A program made the translations under genes and the position numbers. The notes below the pieces were generated by a model, which ran no database searches, was not told the origin of the DNA, and saw nothing but the letters and a program-made list of their open reading frames with translations. From assembly GCF_964020175.1 (NCBI RefSeq), contig NZ_OZ026541.1, positions 496,001-560,000 on the forward strand: 64,000 bases of DNA. Direction: 5' to 3'. Position 1 is the first letter of the stretch; each line of letters opens with the position of its first letter. Shown piece by piece: positions 1 through 8,812 of the stretch. This stretch comes from Candidatus Mesenet endosymbiont of Phosphuga atrata (lineage in GTDB: Bacteria; Pseudomonadota; Alphaproteobacteria; Rickettsiales; Anaplasmataceae).

Positions 1-1662
1 GGATTCTTTCCTATTGATCAAAAAACTTTGGATTATTTATATTTAACTGGGCGATCTTCAGAGCTAATAGAAATAGTAAAAGTATATGCTAAAGAACAGG
101 GTTTATGGCGTACAAACAATGAGCCTCTTTTTACCGATAGAATGGAGCTTGATCTTTCTCAAATTGAGCCAGTTATGGCAGGGCCAAAAAGACCGCAGGA
201 TAAAATCTTTTTATCGCAGGTTGCAAAATCTTTTACTGATCTAATTAAATTAGAAGGGGCAAATAAGGAGGAAGGAGCGCTTAAAAATGGTGATGTAGTA
301 ATTGCAGCAATAACAAGTTGTACAAATACTTCAAATCCAAGTGTTATGATTGCTGCAGGTCTTGTGGCACGTAATGCTCAGAAGCTTGGGCTTAAGTCTA
401 AACCATGGGTTAAGACGTCACTTGCCCCAGGATCTAAAGTTGTAACAGAATACTTACAAAAATCTGGTTTGCAAGATAGTTTAAATGCTTTGGGATTCTA
501 TTTAGTTGGTTATGGCTGTACAACGTGTATAGGTAATTCTGGGCCGCTGGATGATAATATTGAAGCAGAGATAAAAAACAATAATTTAACAGTTGCGGCA
601 GTACTATCTGGAAATCGTAATTTTGAAGGGAGAATTCATCCTTTGGTTAAGGCTAATTATCTTGCATCTCCGCCACTCGTTGTAGCATATGCACTTGCAG
701 GTACAGTTAATGTTGATCTTGCCAAAGATCCAATATGCAAAAATGAGAAAGGAGAGGACGTTTATTTAAAAGATATATGGCCAACAAATGAGGAAATAGA
801 AAGCATAATAAGTGAAATTATTACACGTGATATGTTTATTCAAAAGTATAAGGATATTTTCTCTGGAGATAAACATTGGCAGCAAATAAAAACTGAGCAG
901 AGCGTTGTTTATAATTGGGATGAGAAGAGTACTTATATACAAGATCCCCCTTACTTTGAGAATTTTCATTCAAAACAAAATATAGAAATTGAAAATGCTA
1001 AGATACTTGCAATTTTTGGGGATAGTGTAACTACAGATCATATCTCTCCTGCAGGGAATATCGCTATAAATACTCCAGCAGCGAACTATATGCGAGAGCA
1101 TGGAGTTAATCCACAAGACTTCAATTCTTATGGTGCACGCCGGGGTAATCATAATGTGATGATGCGTAGTACTTTTGCTAACATTAGAATACGTAACGAA
1201 ATGGTAAGTAGGGAAGGGGGGTACACTAAGTATTCTGAAGAGGAGATATCAATTTTTGATGCAGCTATGCTCTACAAAAAAGATAATATTCCTTTAGTTG
1301 TAATCGCAGGAAAAGAGTATGGAACTGGGTCAAGTAGAGACTGGGCAGCAAAAGGTACATCGCTTCTTGGAGTGAAGGCAGTGATTGCTGAAAGTTTTGA
1401 GCGTATACATAGATCAAACTTAGTTGGTATGGGTGTGCTGCCGCTAATATTTTGCAATCAAGTAAATAGAAAAATATTTGATGGCAATGAGATAGTGAGT
1501 ATAAAAGGAGAGTTGAAACCTCGTGGTGAGGTTGATTGTACTATTAAAAAACAAGATGATACTCTACAAAATATAAAACTGAAATGTTGTATTGAAACTG
1601 CAGCTGAAGTTGAATATTTCAAAAGTGGTGGAGTACTGCATTATGTTCTATTGAATATATAA
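1..1662 (+). CDS. acnA: Aconitate hydratase (3' part; 5' end lies before the window)
   Basis: Aconitase interconverts citrate and isocitrate in the TCA cycle. The reading frame is open from base 1, so only the C-terminal ~553 of roughly 890 residues are present. The cluster cysteines are visible in TSCTNTSNP (near base 315) and GCTTCIGNSGP (near 515), the family's [4Fe-4S] ligands. The swivel domain follows, with GDSVTTDHISPAG (near 1018), SYGARRGNHNVM (near 1128) and KEYGTGSSRDWAAKG (near 1312). The first readable residues, GFFPIDQKTLDYL, also match the family, so translation clearly begins upstream. A degraded copy of this gene's last ~45 bases sits at about 2984-3030, after the first ankyrin gene. 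Family assignment is secure. Confidence 0.97.
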   Translation, partial: GFFPIDQKTLDYLYLTGRSSELIEIVKVYAKEQGLWRTNNEPLFTDRMELDLSQIEPVMAGPKRPQDKIFLSQVAKSFTDLIKLEGANKEEGALKNGDVVIAAITSCTNTSNPSVMIAAGLVARNAQKLGLKSKPWVKTSLAPGSKVVTEYLQKSGLQDSLNALGFYLVGYGCTTCIGNSGPLDDNIEAEIKNNNLTVAAVLSGNRNFEGRIHPLVKANYLASPPLVVAYALAGTVNVDLAKDPICKNEKGEDVYLKDIWPTNEEIESIISEIITRDMFIQKYKDIFSGDKHWQQIKTEQSVVYNWDEKSTYIQDPPYFENFHSKQNIEIENAKILAIFGDSVTTDHISPAGNIAINTPAANYMREHGVNPQDFNSYGARRGNHNVMMRSTFANIRIRNEMVSREGGYTKYSEEEISIFDAAMLYKKDNIPLVVIAGKEYGTGSSRDWAAKGTSLLGVKAVIAESFERIHRSNLVGMGVLPLIFCNQVNRKIFDGNEIVSIKGELKPRGEVDCTIKKQDDTLQNIKLKCCIETAAEVEYFKSGGVLHYVLLNI

Positions 1663-1686
1663 AAATTGAATTTGATAAAAAAATTA

Positions 1687-2892
1687 CTAAAACCTTCTCC
1701 TCTTACTATCTACAGCATATGACCCTGATGGACTAAATGAGTCTATGCTTGATCTTGTAGATTCAGAAGTAATCGATCTAGGTGGGCTTATATTTCTACG
1801 TCGAGATGCTGCAGAAATACTAGATCCAGGTGAGCTTATATCCTCATATTGAGATATTTCAGAAATAGTGGATCTGGATGAGGAATCAATATTTAATGCT
1901 TCTTGGAATTGGTTTGTAAAAGATCCAGAAAGGCTAGATCTAAGTGAATCTAGATCTAGTATACTAGGTTGAAGCATTTTAGAAGTACTAGGTACTGATA
2001 AATCGTGGTAAAGCTGCTTATCATACGTAGGCCCTAAATCAGAAAGAATAGGTATCAAAGGAGCAGTACGGGATTCACCTTTTAATACTTGATATTTTAC
2101 TTGTAAATGATTATTGTATGGGTCATGGTTAGGTAAGTGTTCATCTAATTCATTTCTAGATTCCATTAACATAGATACATTAGTGAATAAAAAAGATAAC
2201 ACATCTTGTGAAGCAAAATCGAAAAACCATTCCCCGTATTTATTTTTTAGATTTAGATCAGCCTTATGAGCTAATAATAGCATTACTACGTCTTGCCACT
2301 TGTCACGAGCTGCCATTATCAATGGGGTATCCTCGTTAGTATCTTCGCGTATATTAATATCAACATACTTATATTCTATTAGTAACTTTACTATATCCCT
2401 TCGTCCTTTTAGCACTGCTAAATGCAATGGTGCCAGTCCAGCATAATCTTTCTGATTAACAGTATCTTCTGTTAATAATGCTTTGATTATATCTAAGCTA
2501 CACCTTGCTTGAATTGCTCTGTGAATAGGAAGAGCATTATGACTACGAGTGGTAAGTTTTGCACCCTGCTTTATTAAAAGCTTAACCATAGCCAGTTGTT
2601 CCTCTTTTGATACTTTCTTATATGGGTTGTTTTTTGATACTATTTTACTTAGTATTGTATCTCCAAGTTTATCCTTTGTTTCAAGATCAGCACCAAGTTC
2701 AGCTAATTTTTCAACCATTGATAAATGGTTATACAGAGCAGCTAAAAAAATAGGTGTTTGCCCATGATCATCTTGTGTGTTGATATCAAGGCCTAAACCT
2801 AATATTGTAATTGTTTTTTCTATGCTATTGCTACGAACTAATCCAAAGAGAATTCTGTTTAATGTTTCCAGTGTTTCTTCTGAGCCAATCAT
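1687..2892 (-). CDS. Ankyrin-repeat protein (tandem copy 1)
   Basis: This 401-residue protein has about six ankyrin repeats in roughly residues 30-230 (for example GQTPIFLAAL, AGLAPLHLAVLKGRRDIVKLL and DTPLIMAARD). A low-complexity Ser/Thr/Pro-rich tail of about 110 residues follows and ends in the basic string SKRRRF. Ankyrin proteins of this family group are often type IV secretion substrates that bind host proteins; that role is inferred here. It is a close paralogue of the next gene, identical over long stretches of the first ~150 residues. The start ATG is preceded by a G-tract RBS (rc AAAGGGGG, 4 nt spacing). It is convergent with acnA, with only 24 bases between the stop codons. Confidence 0.9.
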   Translation of the reverse strand: MIGSEETLETLNRILFGLVRSNSIEKTITILGLGLDINTQDDHGQTPIFLAALYNHLSMVEKLAELGADLETKDKLGDTILSKIVSKNNPYKKVSKEEQLAMVKLLIKQGAKLTTRSHNALPIHRAIQARCSLDIIKALLTEDTVNQKDYAGLAPLHLAVLKGRRDIVKLLIEYKYVDINIREDTNEDTPLIMAARDKWQDVVMLLLAHKADLNLKNKYGEWFFDFASQDVLSFLFTNVSMLMESRNELDEHLPNHDPYNNHLQVKYQVLKGESRTAPLIPILSDLGPTYDKQLYHDLSVPSTSKMLQPSILDLDSLRSSLSGSFTNQFQEALNIDSSSRSTISEISQYEDISSPGSSISAASRRRNISPPRSITSESTRSSIDSFSPSGSYAVDSKRRRF

Positions 2893-2932
2893 TTTTCCCC
2901 CTTTGCTTGATCTCTGAAATGTTAAGCAATAT

Positions 2933-2962
2933 ATTACATACTAAATATAGTATTTTAATCAA
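2933..2962 (-). promoter_or_regulatory. Predicted promoter of ankyrin copy 1
   Basis: On the minus strand, TTGATT (2957-2962) and TGTAAT (2933-2938) are 18 bases apart. The same block lies at the same distance before the paralogue at 4438-4467, where the -10 is a perfect TATAAT. The duplication therefore carried its promoter, and this copy has one -10 substitution. Prediction only. Confidence 0.5.
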
Positions 2963-2983
2963 TATATAAAATTAAAATACTGA

Positions 2984-3030
2984 GTGAAACTGCAGTTGAA
3001 ATTTTAAAAGTGGTGGAGTACTACATTATG
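2984..3030 (+). pseudogene. Duplicated scrap of the acnA 3' end
   Basis: The sequence from about 2984 (TGAGTGAAACTGCAGTTGAA) to the end of the GTGGAGTACTACATTATGTT block closely matches the last ~45 coding bases of acnA (about 1595-1650), with a few substitutions and a small deletion. It is followed by a T/A-rich stretch ending in the same TTTGATAAAAAAATTACT found just after acnA. It marks the edge of the unit duplicated together with the ankyrin gene. Confidence 0.8.
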
Positions 3031-3101
3031 TTTTATGTAAAATAAGCTGTTTTAAATTACTTAAAAATGTAACTTATCTTTATAATTTGATAAAAAAATT
3101 A

Positions 3102-4403
3102 CTATAGGAGAGTGTATGAAAACCTTCTTCTTTTAGTGTCTACAGCATGTGATCCTGATGGGCTAAATGAGTCTATACTTGATCTTGTAGATTCAGAGAT
3201 ATTAGATATAGGTGGACTTATATTTCTACGTCGAGATGCTGCAGAAATACCAGATCCAGGCGAGCTTGTATACTCATATTGTGATATTCCAGAAATACTA
3301 TATCCAGGTGAGATTATACCCTCAGATTGAGATATTTCAGAAATAGTAGATCTGGATGAGGAGTCAATATTTAATGCTCCTTGGAATTGGTTTGTAAAAG
3401 ATCCAGACAAACTTGATTTTTGTGAACCTAAAATTGCTGATGTGCTATGCTCAGATGCTGGTGGACTGACATCCAACATTCTGGATTGAGATATTGCGTA
3501 GACACTAGGTATTAATAAATCAGGATGAGGCAATATATTGTGTATAGATTTTAAATCAGAAAGAATAGACCTGGTAGATTGAGGCTTATTCTCTAGTACT
3601 TGACGCTTAACAGGTGAATGATTATTAGAAGGGGAGGGTTGTGCAATCGATTTATTTTCAAACTCCGTGTCTGTGGATAATGGACGCATAACATCCAATG
3701 CAAGTGACTTCATTTCTTCTGAATTTGCAAGATCAAAAAATGTTTGTCCATATACGTTTTTTTGATTAGGATCAGCACCATTAACTAACAGTGGTATTGC
3801 TAAATCTGCATAATCTTTACTTACTGCTAACATCAATGGAGTGTTCTGCTCACCATCTTCTTGTGTATCAATATCAGCACCATGTTTTATCAGTAGCTCA
3901 GCTATGTCAGCTCGTCGTGTCAACACTGCTAAGTGTAATGGTGTGCGCCCAGGACAATTTTTTTCATTGATAGTTTCTTTTGTTAGCAGTATTTTTATTA
4001 TATTCAAACTACACCTTGCTTGAATTGCTCTATGAATAGGAAGAGCATTATGACTACGAGTGGTAAGTTTTGCACCCTGCTTTATTAAAAGCTTAACCAT
4101 AGCCAATTGTTCCTCTTTTGATATTTTCTTATATAGGTTGTTTTTTGATACTATTTTACTTAGTATTGTATCTTCAAGCTTATCCTTTGTTTCAAGATCA
4201 GCCCCAAGTTCAGCTAATTTTTCGACCATTAGTAAATTGTTGTGCAGAGCAGCTAAAAAAATAGGTGTTTGCCCACGATCATCTTGTGTATTGATATCAA
4301 GGCCCAAACCTAATATTGTAATTGTTTTTTCTATGCTATTGCTATGAACTAATCCAAAGAGAATTCTGTTTAATGTTTCCAGTGTTTCTTTTGAGCCAAT
4401 CAC
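3102..4403 (-). CDS. Ankyrin-repeat protein (tandem copy 2)
   Basis: This 433-residue paralogue of the preceding ankyrin gene has the same N-terminus (IGSxETLETLNRILFGLV) and about six repeats to roughly residue 230. Its Ser/Thr/Pro-rich tail is longer because a short unit (ISQ-E-I/T-S-P-G-S-I-S) is present an extra time. The stop of copy 1 is bypassed by a 15-base insertion, so the protein ends KRRRFSYTLL instead of KRRRF. The start is GTG, 4 nt from a GGGG-containing RBS. The middle repeats have diverged from copy 1 far more than the first 150 residues, which suggests selection for different binding surfaces. A secreted, host-binding role is inferred, not shown. Confidence 0.9.
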   Translation of the reverse strand: MIGSKETLETLNRILFGLVHSNSIEKTITILGLGLDINTQDDRGQTPIFLAALHNNLLMVEKLAELGADLETKDKLEDTILSKIVSKNNLYKKISKEEQLAMVKLLIKQGAKLTTRSHNALPIHRAIQARCSLNIIKILLTKETINEKNCPGRTPLHLAVLTRRADIAELLIKHGADIDTQEDGEQNTPLMLAVSKDYADLAIPLLVNGADPNQKNVYGQTFFDLANSEEMKSLALDVMRPLSTDTEFENKSIAQPSPSNNHSPVKRQVLENKPQSTRSILSDLKSIHNILPHPDLLIPSVYAISQSRMLDVSPPASEHSTSAILGSQKSSLSGSFTNQFQGALNIDSSSRSTISEISQSEGIISPGYSISGISQYEYTSSPGSGISAASRRRNISPPISNISESTRSSIDSFSPSGSHAVDTKRRRFSYTLL

Positions 4404-4437
4404 TTCTCCCCTACTTCTCTGAAATGTTAAGCAATAT

Positions 4438-4467
4438 ATTATATACTAAATATAGTATTTTAATCAA
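4438..4467 (-). promoter_or_regulatory. Predicted promoter of ankyrin copy 2
   Basis: On the minus strand, TTGATT (4462-4467) and a perfect TATAAT (4438-4443) are separated by 18 bases, about 35 bases upstream of the GTG start. The block is conserved in front of the tandem paralogue, which supports it as a real promoter. Confidence 0.55.
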
Positions 4468-4576
4468 TTTTTTGAAAGGCTTTAATTAAATCTAATTGTA
4501 TTTATTAACCTTAAAGATATGAAAGTATGTTGCTTTATTTTTTAAAATATGTTTCAAGTGATATTTAGGTTGTAAG

Positions 4577-5287
4577 GTGAAGAAAGATGGTTTTACGTTA
4601 ATTGAAATTTCTGTGGTTCTATTAATTAGTGGACTTTTGTTTTTTACAGTAATGAAAGGTTCATCTTTGATTGAATACGCTCGTCTTCATAGACTTATGC
4701 AAGATATGTGGAAAGTATGGTCAGATGTTAATTTCTTTTATACGGAATATCATTATTACCCCGGAGACATGCCCAATGCTTCGGATTTTTTTGATTCAAG
4801 TAAATGTGGAGGAATAAGGAAAATTAATGGTAATGGTGATGGTCGTATTGAATTCAAAGACCGCAGGGATGGTGGTATAGAATCATATTTAGCTTGGTGT
4901 CATTTAAGTCAAGCTGAGCTTGGGTATCAATCTGGTGGTGGGCCTGATTCAATCTCAGCTATGCCAATTCTTGGGGTCGATATCCCCACTTCTAAAATTA
5001 AGGGTAGTGGGTTTTTTCTAAATTATGGAGTGCATGGATTTAAGGGAAGTAATGTACTTGTTATTGGTGCTCCAAGAGAAAATATGGAAAAGGAATTAAA
5101 TGTTGGCCCTATTTTAACAGCAAAACAAGCATACCTTATAGATAAAAAAATGGATGATGGTAACCCAACTACAGGGAAAATTAGGGGAATTAATACAAAA
5201 GACAGTAAAGAACCATGCTTTACAGGTGATGCATATAATATCAAAAGCAAAGAGGTAAATTGTGCACTTGTTATGGAGCTTGAGTAA
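4577..5287 (+). CDS. Prepilin-type (type IV pilin / pseudopilin-like) protein
   Basis: This 236-residue protein begins with a class III signal: KKDG before the cleavage point, then FTLIEISVVLLISGLLFF, with the conserved Glu at mature position 5 and a ~20-residue hydrophobic helix. The remaining ~205 residues are a soluble domain. At about residues 86-94 lies NGNGDGRIEF, resembling a calcium-binding EF-hand-type loop, in a protein also rich in Asp and Gly. Prepilin peptidase would cleave after Gly5. The start is GTG. No pilus or type II secretion genes are nearby, and the next gene encodes a phage-type capsid. The prepilin signature is clear; what it assembles into is unknown. Confidence 0.85.
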   Translation: MKKDGFTLIEISVVLLISGLLFFTVMKGSSLIEYARLHRLMQDMWKVWSDVNFFYTEYHYYPGDMPNASDFFDSSKCGGIRKINGNGDGRIEFKDRRDGGIESYLAWCHLSQAELGYQSGGGPDSISAMPILGVDIPTSKIKGSGFFLNYGVHGFKGSNVLVIGAPRENMEKELNVGPILTAKQAYLIDKKMDDGNPTTGKIRGINTKDSKEPCFTGDAYNIKSKEVNCALVMELE

Positions 5288-5426
5288 GTGTTTGACATAA
5301 GTCGAACAAGTAATTTATCATGCGAAAGGATTGTTCTTTTAAAAACACTTCAGTCTAATCAAAAATTTCAAACCATAATTAAACATTAGGCTTTTTCTGA
5401 AAATTTTAATTTATAGGAGGTTACTT

Positions 5427-6656
5427 ATGTCACTTACTGATATTGCCTGTCGTATTAATGATCTTGCTTCATCATGGGAGCAATTTAAACTAATTAATGA
5501 GCGTAGACTTAAAGAAATAGAAAGCAAAGGTCACGCAGAATCTGCAACTACTGAGCAGCTAAATAAAATTAGTGGTGCAATTGATGATTATAAAGAGAGA
5601 ATAGAAACATTAGAAACGGCTATGCAGAGGCCAGAAATAAACGGAAAATTTGAGGATAATTGTTTTCAGAATAAAGCTTTTTCTGAATATTTGCGTAAGG
5701 GTACAGCAGATAATTTAATGAAATATGAGCAAAAAGCTTTAACTTCTACTGGACCAGAAGGAGGGTATTTAATCATAAAAGAAATATCAAAGCGTATACA
5801 TCAAAATATCATAGATATTTCTCCTATGCGTCAGCTTTGTTCTAGCGAAGAAATATCAACTGAAAGTATAGAATATATAATTGAAGGTGATGATAAAACC
5901 TTTGTTGGTTGGCACGAAGAAAGTGAAGAAATATCAGAAGATCAAAATACGCAAAAATTTAAAAATATAAAGATTACAACTTATGAGCTGTATGCCCAAC
6001 CACAAATTACTCAAAAGCTGCTTGATGATGCATTCGTTAACATTGAAGCATGGCTGGTAGATAAACTAGTTGAAGCTTTTAGTGCAAAAGAAAATGAAGC
6101 TTTCATCAAAGGAGATGGAAAAACACAACCTCAAGGAATATTGTCCTATAAAAACAGTAAAAGGCAAGGGGAAGTAGAACAAATAGAGTCTAAAGAATTA
6201 AATAGTGATGCAGTAATCAAACTATATTATTCATTAAATGAATATTATGCTAAAAATGCATCGTTTTTGATGAATAGAAGTGTATTACAAGAAGTGAGAT
6301 TGTTAAAACTGGAGCAATCAAGTCAATACTTATGGCAACCAGGGTTATCTTTGGGAGCAAAAGATACAATAATGGGAATTCCGGTCTACCAAGTAGCTGA
6401 GATGCCGGCAGGGCTTGCCTCTAGCGCTCGGGACGCTAAGTCAAAGCTTCCAAGTGGCATAGAAGAATCGCATAAAGTGATAGCTATCGCAAATTTTAAA
6501 CAGGCATATAAAATAGTAGATCATAGAGGAATGAAAATTTTAAGAGATCCATTCACCAGCAAAGGATTTGTAAAGCTTTATACCACTAAACGATTAGGTG
6601 GAGGGTTAGTTAACACCAATGCAATCAAGTTGCTAAAAATCGTAAAAACCTTATAA
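5427..6656 (+). CDS. HK97-family phage / gene-transfer-agent major capsid protein
   Basis: This 409-residue protein has the usual HK97 major capsid layout. A charged N-terminal scaffold-like (delta) region of about 100 residues is predicted helical. The capsid domain follows, with ALTSTGPEGGYLII near residue 105, the E-loop region, a run around residues 200-235 (LVDKLVEAFSAKENEAFIKGDGKTQPQGIL) and the C-terminal part GMKILRDPFTSKGFVKLYTTKRLGGG. It has a canonical AGGAGG RBS. No prohead protease, portal or terminase gene is adjacent. Rickettsiales are known to keep scattered Rhodobacter-type GTA genes, so a GTA capsid is more likely than an active prophage. It is intact, implying retained function or recent acquisition. 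Confidence 0.9.
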   Translation: MSLTDIACRINDLASSWEQFKLINERRLKEIESKGHAESATTEQLNKISGAIDDYKERIETLETAMQRPEINGKFEDNCFQNKAFSEYLRKGTADNLMKYEQKALTSTGPEGGYLIIKEISKRIHQNIIDISPMRQLCSSEEISTESIEYIIEGDDKTFVGWHEESEEISEDQNTQKFKNIKITTYELYAQPQITQKLLDDAFVNIEAWLVDKLVEAFSAKENEAFIKGDGKTQPQGILSYKNSKRQGEVEQIESKELNSDAVIKLYYSLNEYYAKNASFLMNRSVLQEVRLLKLEQSSQYLWQPGLSLGAKDTIMGIPVYQVAEMPAGLASSARDAKSKLPSGIEESHKVIAIANFKQAYKIVDHRGMKILRDPFTSKGFVKLYTTKRLGGGLVNTNAIKLLKIVKTL

Positions 6657-6928
6657 AAACTATATATTTTTATTAACATATTAAACTTTTCTTGATTCTT
6701 TCGTCAGACCAGTTAATTAACGGAAAATATATTTGCCACTTTTTCATAACTTATTGCCCTCTGCCAAATTTGATACCTATTTCCTCACTTTCGCAGGGGG
6801 TCTTAAGAAAGCTGGATAGAAATTGTATTTATCTTGATTTATTACAGCCTTATAGGTAATCTTATACAATATCAAAAGTAGTGTCTTTTAGGTAGAAAAA
6901 TATTCTCCCTAAAACAATTTAAATTTTA
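6657..6928. other. Intergenic stretch with a possible minus-strand coding scrap
   Basis: No intact gene is seen. On the minus strand, reading down from 6747, a 24-codon frame MKKWQIYFPLINWSDERIKK looks protein-like. Just upstream on the same strand, after a stop, another short stretch (FLKTPCESEEIGIKFGRG) also looks coding. Together they could be the end of a decayed gene, but I cannot name it. Confidence 0.3.
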
Positions 6929-7303
6929 TTATAATATATCGTCATAGTTAGTACGTAATACTATATCTAACGCATCAAGTTGATCCATATCATTTTCATA
7001 AATATCTGCCATGTAAAAAGAATAATCTTGTAACATTTTATCTAATTTATTCTCCGCATTAAGTTTCTCTAAATCACCATAGCCACCAATATGTTCATCA
7101 CCAATGAATATTTGAGGGACTGTTGCAGCATTGTTAGACTTCGTTTTCATCTCATTTAACAGATCATAATTAATTTCGCCATTTTTTGTTCTTATAATAA
7201 ACTCCTGATATTGTATTTGCTTTTCATCAAGCAATGCTTTTGCTTTTATGCACCAACGGCATCCTTCTATTGTATAAATCACAACTGGTTTTGTATGTGC
7301 CAT
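6929..7303 (-). CDS. grxC: Glutaredoxin (Grx3 type) with C-terminal extension
   Basis: This 124-residue thiol-disulfide oxidoreductase uses glutathione. The active site is CRWC at residues 15-18 in VVIYTIEGCRWC. The glutathione-binding TVPQIFIGDEHIGGYGDL follows at about residues 61-77, with the cis-Pro. The core ends near residue 90. An extra ~30 residues, rich in Asp and Tyr, extend beyond the usual ~85-residue Grx3 length. It is transcribed away from ribF. Confidence 0.93.
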   Translation of the reverse strand: MAHTKPVVIYTIEGCRWCIKAKALLDEKQIQYQEFIIRTKNGEINYDLLNEMKTKSNNAATVPQIFIGDEHIGGYGDLEKLNAENKLDKMLQDYSFYMADIYENDMDQLDALDIVLRTNYDDIL

Positions 7304-7374
7304 AAATCACTCTCCATTTTACTTTTGGTTTGATTATAAGTATCTTTTATTAAAATTCACCTAATTGAACTAGC

Positions 7375-8301
7375 ATGGAAGTTGTTTATGATTATAAAGA
7401 ATATAAAGGTAGAGAAGTTGCTTTAGCGTTTGGCAATTTTGATGGAGTCCATCTAGGTCACAGTCATGTTATATCCGCTGTTAAAAGTTTATCTGTAGAA
7501 AAAGGCATTCCTTCTGCTGTACTCACTTTTGAACCTCATCCTGCATCTATTCTATTCAATAAAAAAGATTTTAGACTAACAGATGTAAAGCAGAAAATAG
7601 AGTTTATAAAAAATCATAGTATAGATTACCTATATATTATAAATTTTGATCAAAATTTTGCAAAAATGACCCCAGAGTGCTTCATTCAGGAAGTACTAGT
7701 TAATAATTACCAAGCTAAATATATAGTAACAGGTTATGAATGTGTTTTTGGTTATAAGCGTTTGGGCAACTTAAAATTGATTAAAGACTTTGCGGCAATC
7801 TGTGATTATAAGATTGTAGAGCTTAACTCACTGGCTATAGAAGATAATACTGTTTGTTCTTCATCTTTAATTAGAGAGTGCTTAACTTGCGGCAACACAG
7901 AATTTGCAAATAAATTACTTGGCAGGCCATATTGCATGAGCGGTACTGTGGTAAGAGGAGTGGGTAGAGGTAAAAAAATTGGTTTTCCGACTATAAACTT
8001 AAATATTGATGATGATGTGGTTAAGCCAAAATTTGGTGTTTACTTTGCTAAAGTAGTACAAAATAATAATCATTTTTATGGGTTAGTAAACATTGGAGTC
8101 AGACCAACCTTTGAAGATTTTAAAAAACCAATACTTGAGATGTATATATTTGACTTTAATTATAACTTATACGATCATTTGGTAAAAATAGAATTTTTAA
8201 GATTCTTGCGTCCAGAAAAGAAATTTTCTGATGCTGAAGAACTTATAGCACAGATACGTTCTGACGTAATAGAAGCACGCAAATTAAAGGATTGTTTATG
8301 A
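7375..8301 (+). CDS. ribF: Bifunctional riboflavin kinase / FAD synthetase
   Basis: RibF phosphorylates riboflavin to FMN and adenylates FMN to FAD. The N-terminal nucleotidyltransferase has GNFDGVHLGHSHV (residues ~21-33) and the SSSLIRECL segment (ISSTxIR equivalent) near residue 162. The C-terminal kinase domain has GRGKKIGFPTINLN (~200-213) and GLVNIGVRPTF (~237-247). At 308 residues it is full length. Its stop overlaps the lspA start as ATGA, so the two are translationally coupled, as in many bacteria. The start is ATG at 7375 without a clear RBS. Confidence 0.96.
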   Translation: MEVVYDYKEYKGREVALAFGNFDGVHLGHSHVISAVKSLSVEKGIPSAVLTFEPHPASILFNKKDFRLTDVKQKIEFIKNHSIDYLYIINFDQNFAKMTPECFIQEVLVNNYQAKYIVTGYECVFGYKRLGNLKLIKDFAAICDYKIVELNSLAIEDNTVCSSSLIRECLTCGNTEFANKLLGRPYCMSGTVVRGVGRGKKIGFPTINLNIDDDVVKPKFGVYFAKVVQNNNHFYGLVNIGVRPTFEDFKKPILEMYIFDFNYNLYDHLVKIEFLRFLRPEKKFSDAEELIAQIRSDVIEARKLKDCL

Positions 8302-8762
8302 GAATGTTTTACCCCTTAATTATATCTATCATTGTACTTATTGATCAGATAAGTAAATTATTGATTAGGTTGCTGATTGCAAGCAAAGGTACAATTAAGA
8401 TCTGTAGCTTTTTAAAATTCATAGAGATCTGGAATTCTGGAATTAGTTTTGGCTTATTTGATGATTTGCCAAGGAATAATATTATTTTTTCATTATCTTC
8501 AATTATTATCACCTGTATATTTACTTATGTTTTATACAAAACACGTAGTAAGCTAGTTCGCTTTAATTTTAGCCTGATAATTGGCGGTGCTATGGGAAAT
8601 CTTATTGATAGAATATACTGGGGTGCAGTTTATGATTTTATAGATATAAAAATCATAAAATGGCATTGGCCAACTTTTAACCTCGCAGATACTTTTATAG
8701 TTATAGGGATGCTCTTATTGATCTTTAAGTGGTATGTTTATGATTTAATCAAAAAAGCGTAA
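8298..8762 (+). CDS. lspA: Lipoprotein signal peptidase (signal peptidase II)
   Basis: LspA is an inner-membrane aspartyl protease that removes prolipoprotein signal peptides after Lgt has acted; lgt is also in this window (45454). The 154-residue protein has four hydrophobic segments and both catalytic Asp motifs: GNLIDRI near residue 100 and FNLADTFI near residue 127. I chose the ATG at 8298, which overlaps the ribF stop by 4 bases, over an in-frame TTG at 8292. Confidence 0.95.
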   Translation: MRMFYPLIISIIVLIDQISKLLIRLLIASKGTIKICSFLKFIEIWNSGISFGLFDDLPRNNIIFSLSSIIITCIFTYVLYKTRSKLVRFNFSLIIGGAMGNLIDRIYWGAVYDFIDIKIIKWHWPTFNLADTFIVIGMLLLIFKWYVYDLIKKA

Positions 8763-8812
8763 TAAAAACTATTGCATCTTTATTTTATATCAAGTATTAA
8801 ATATTTAATCAT

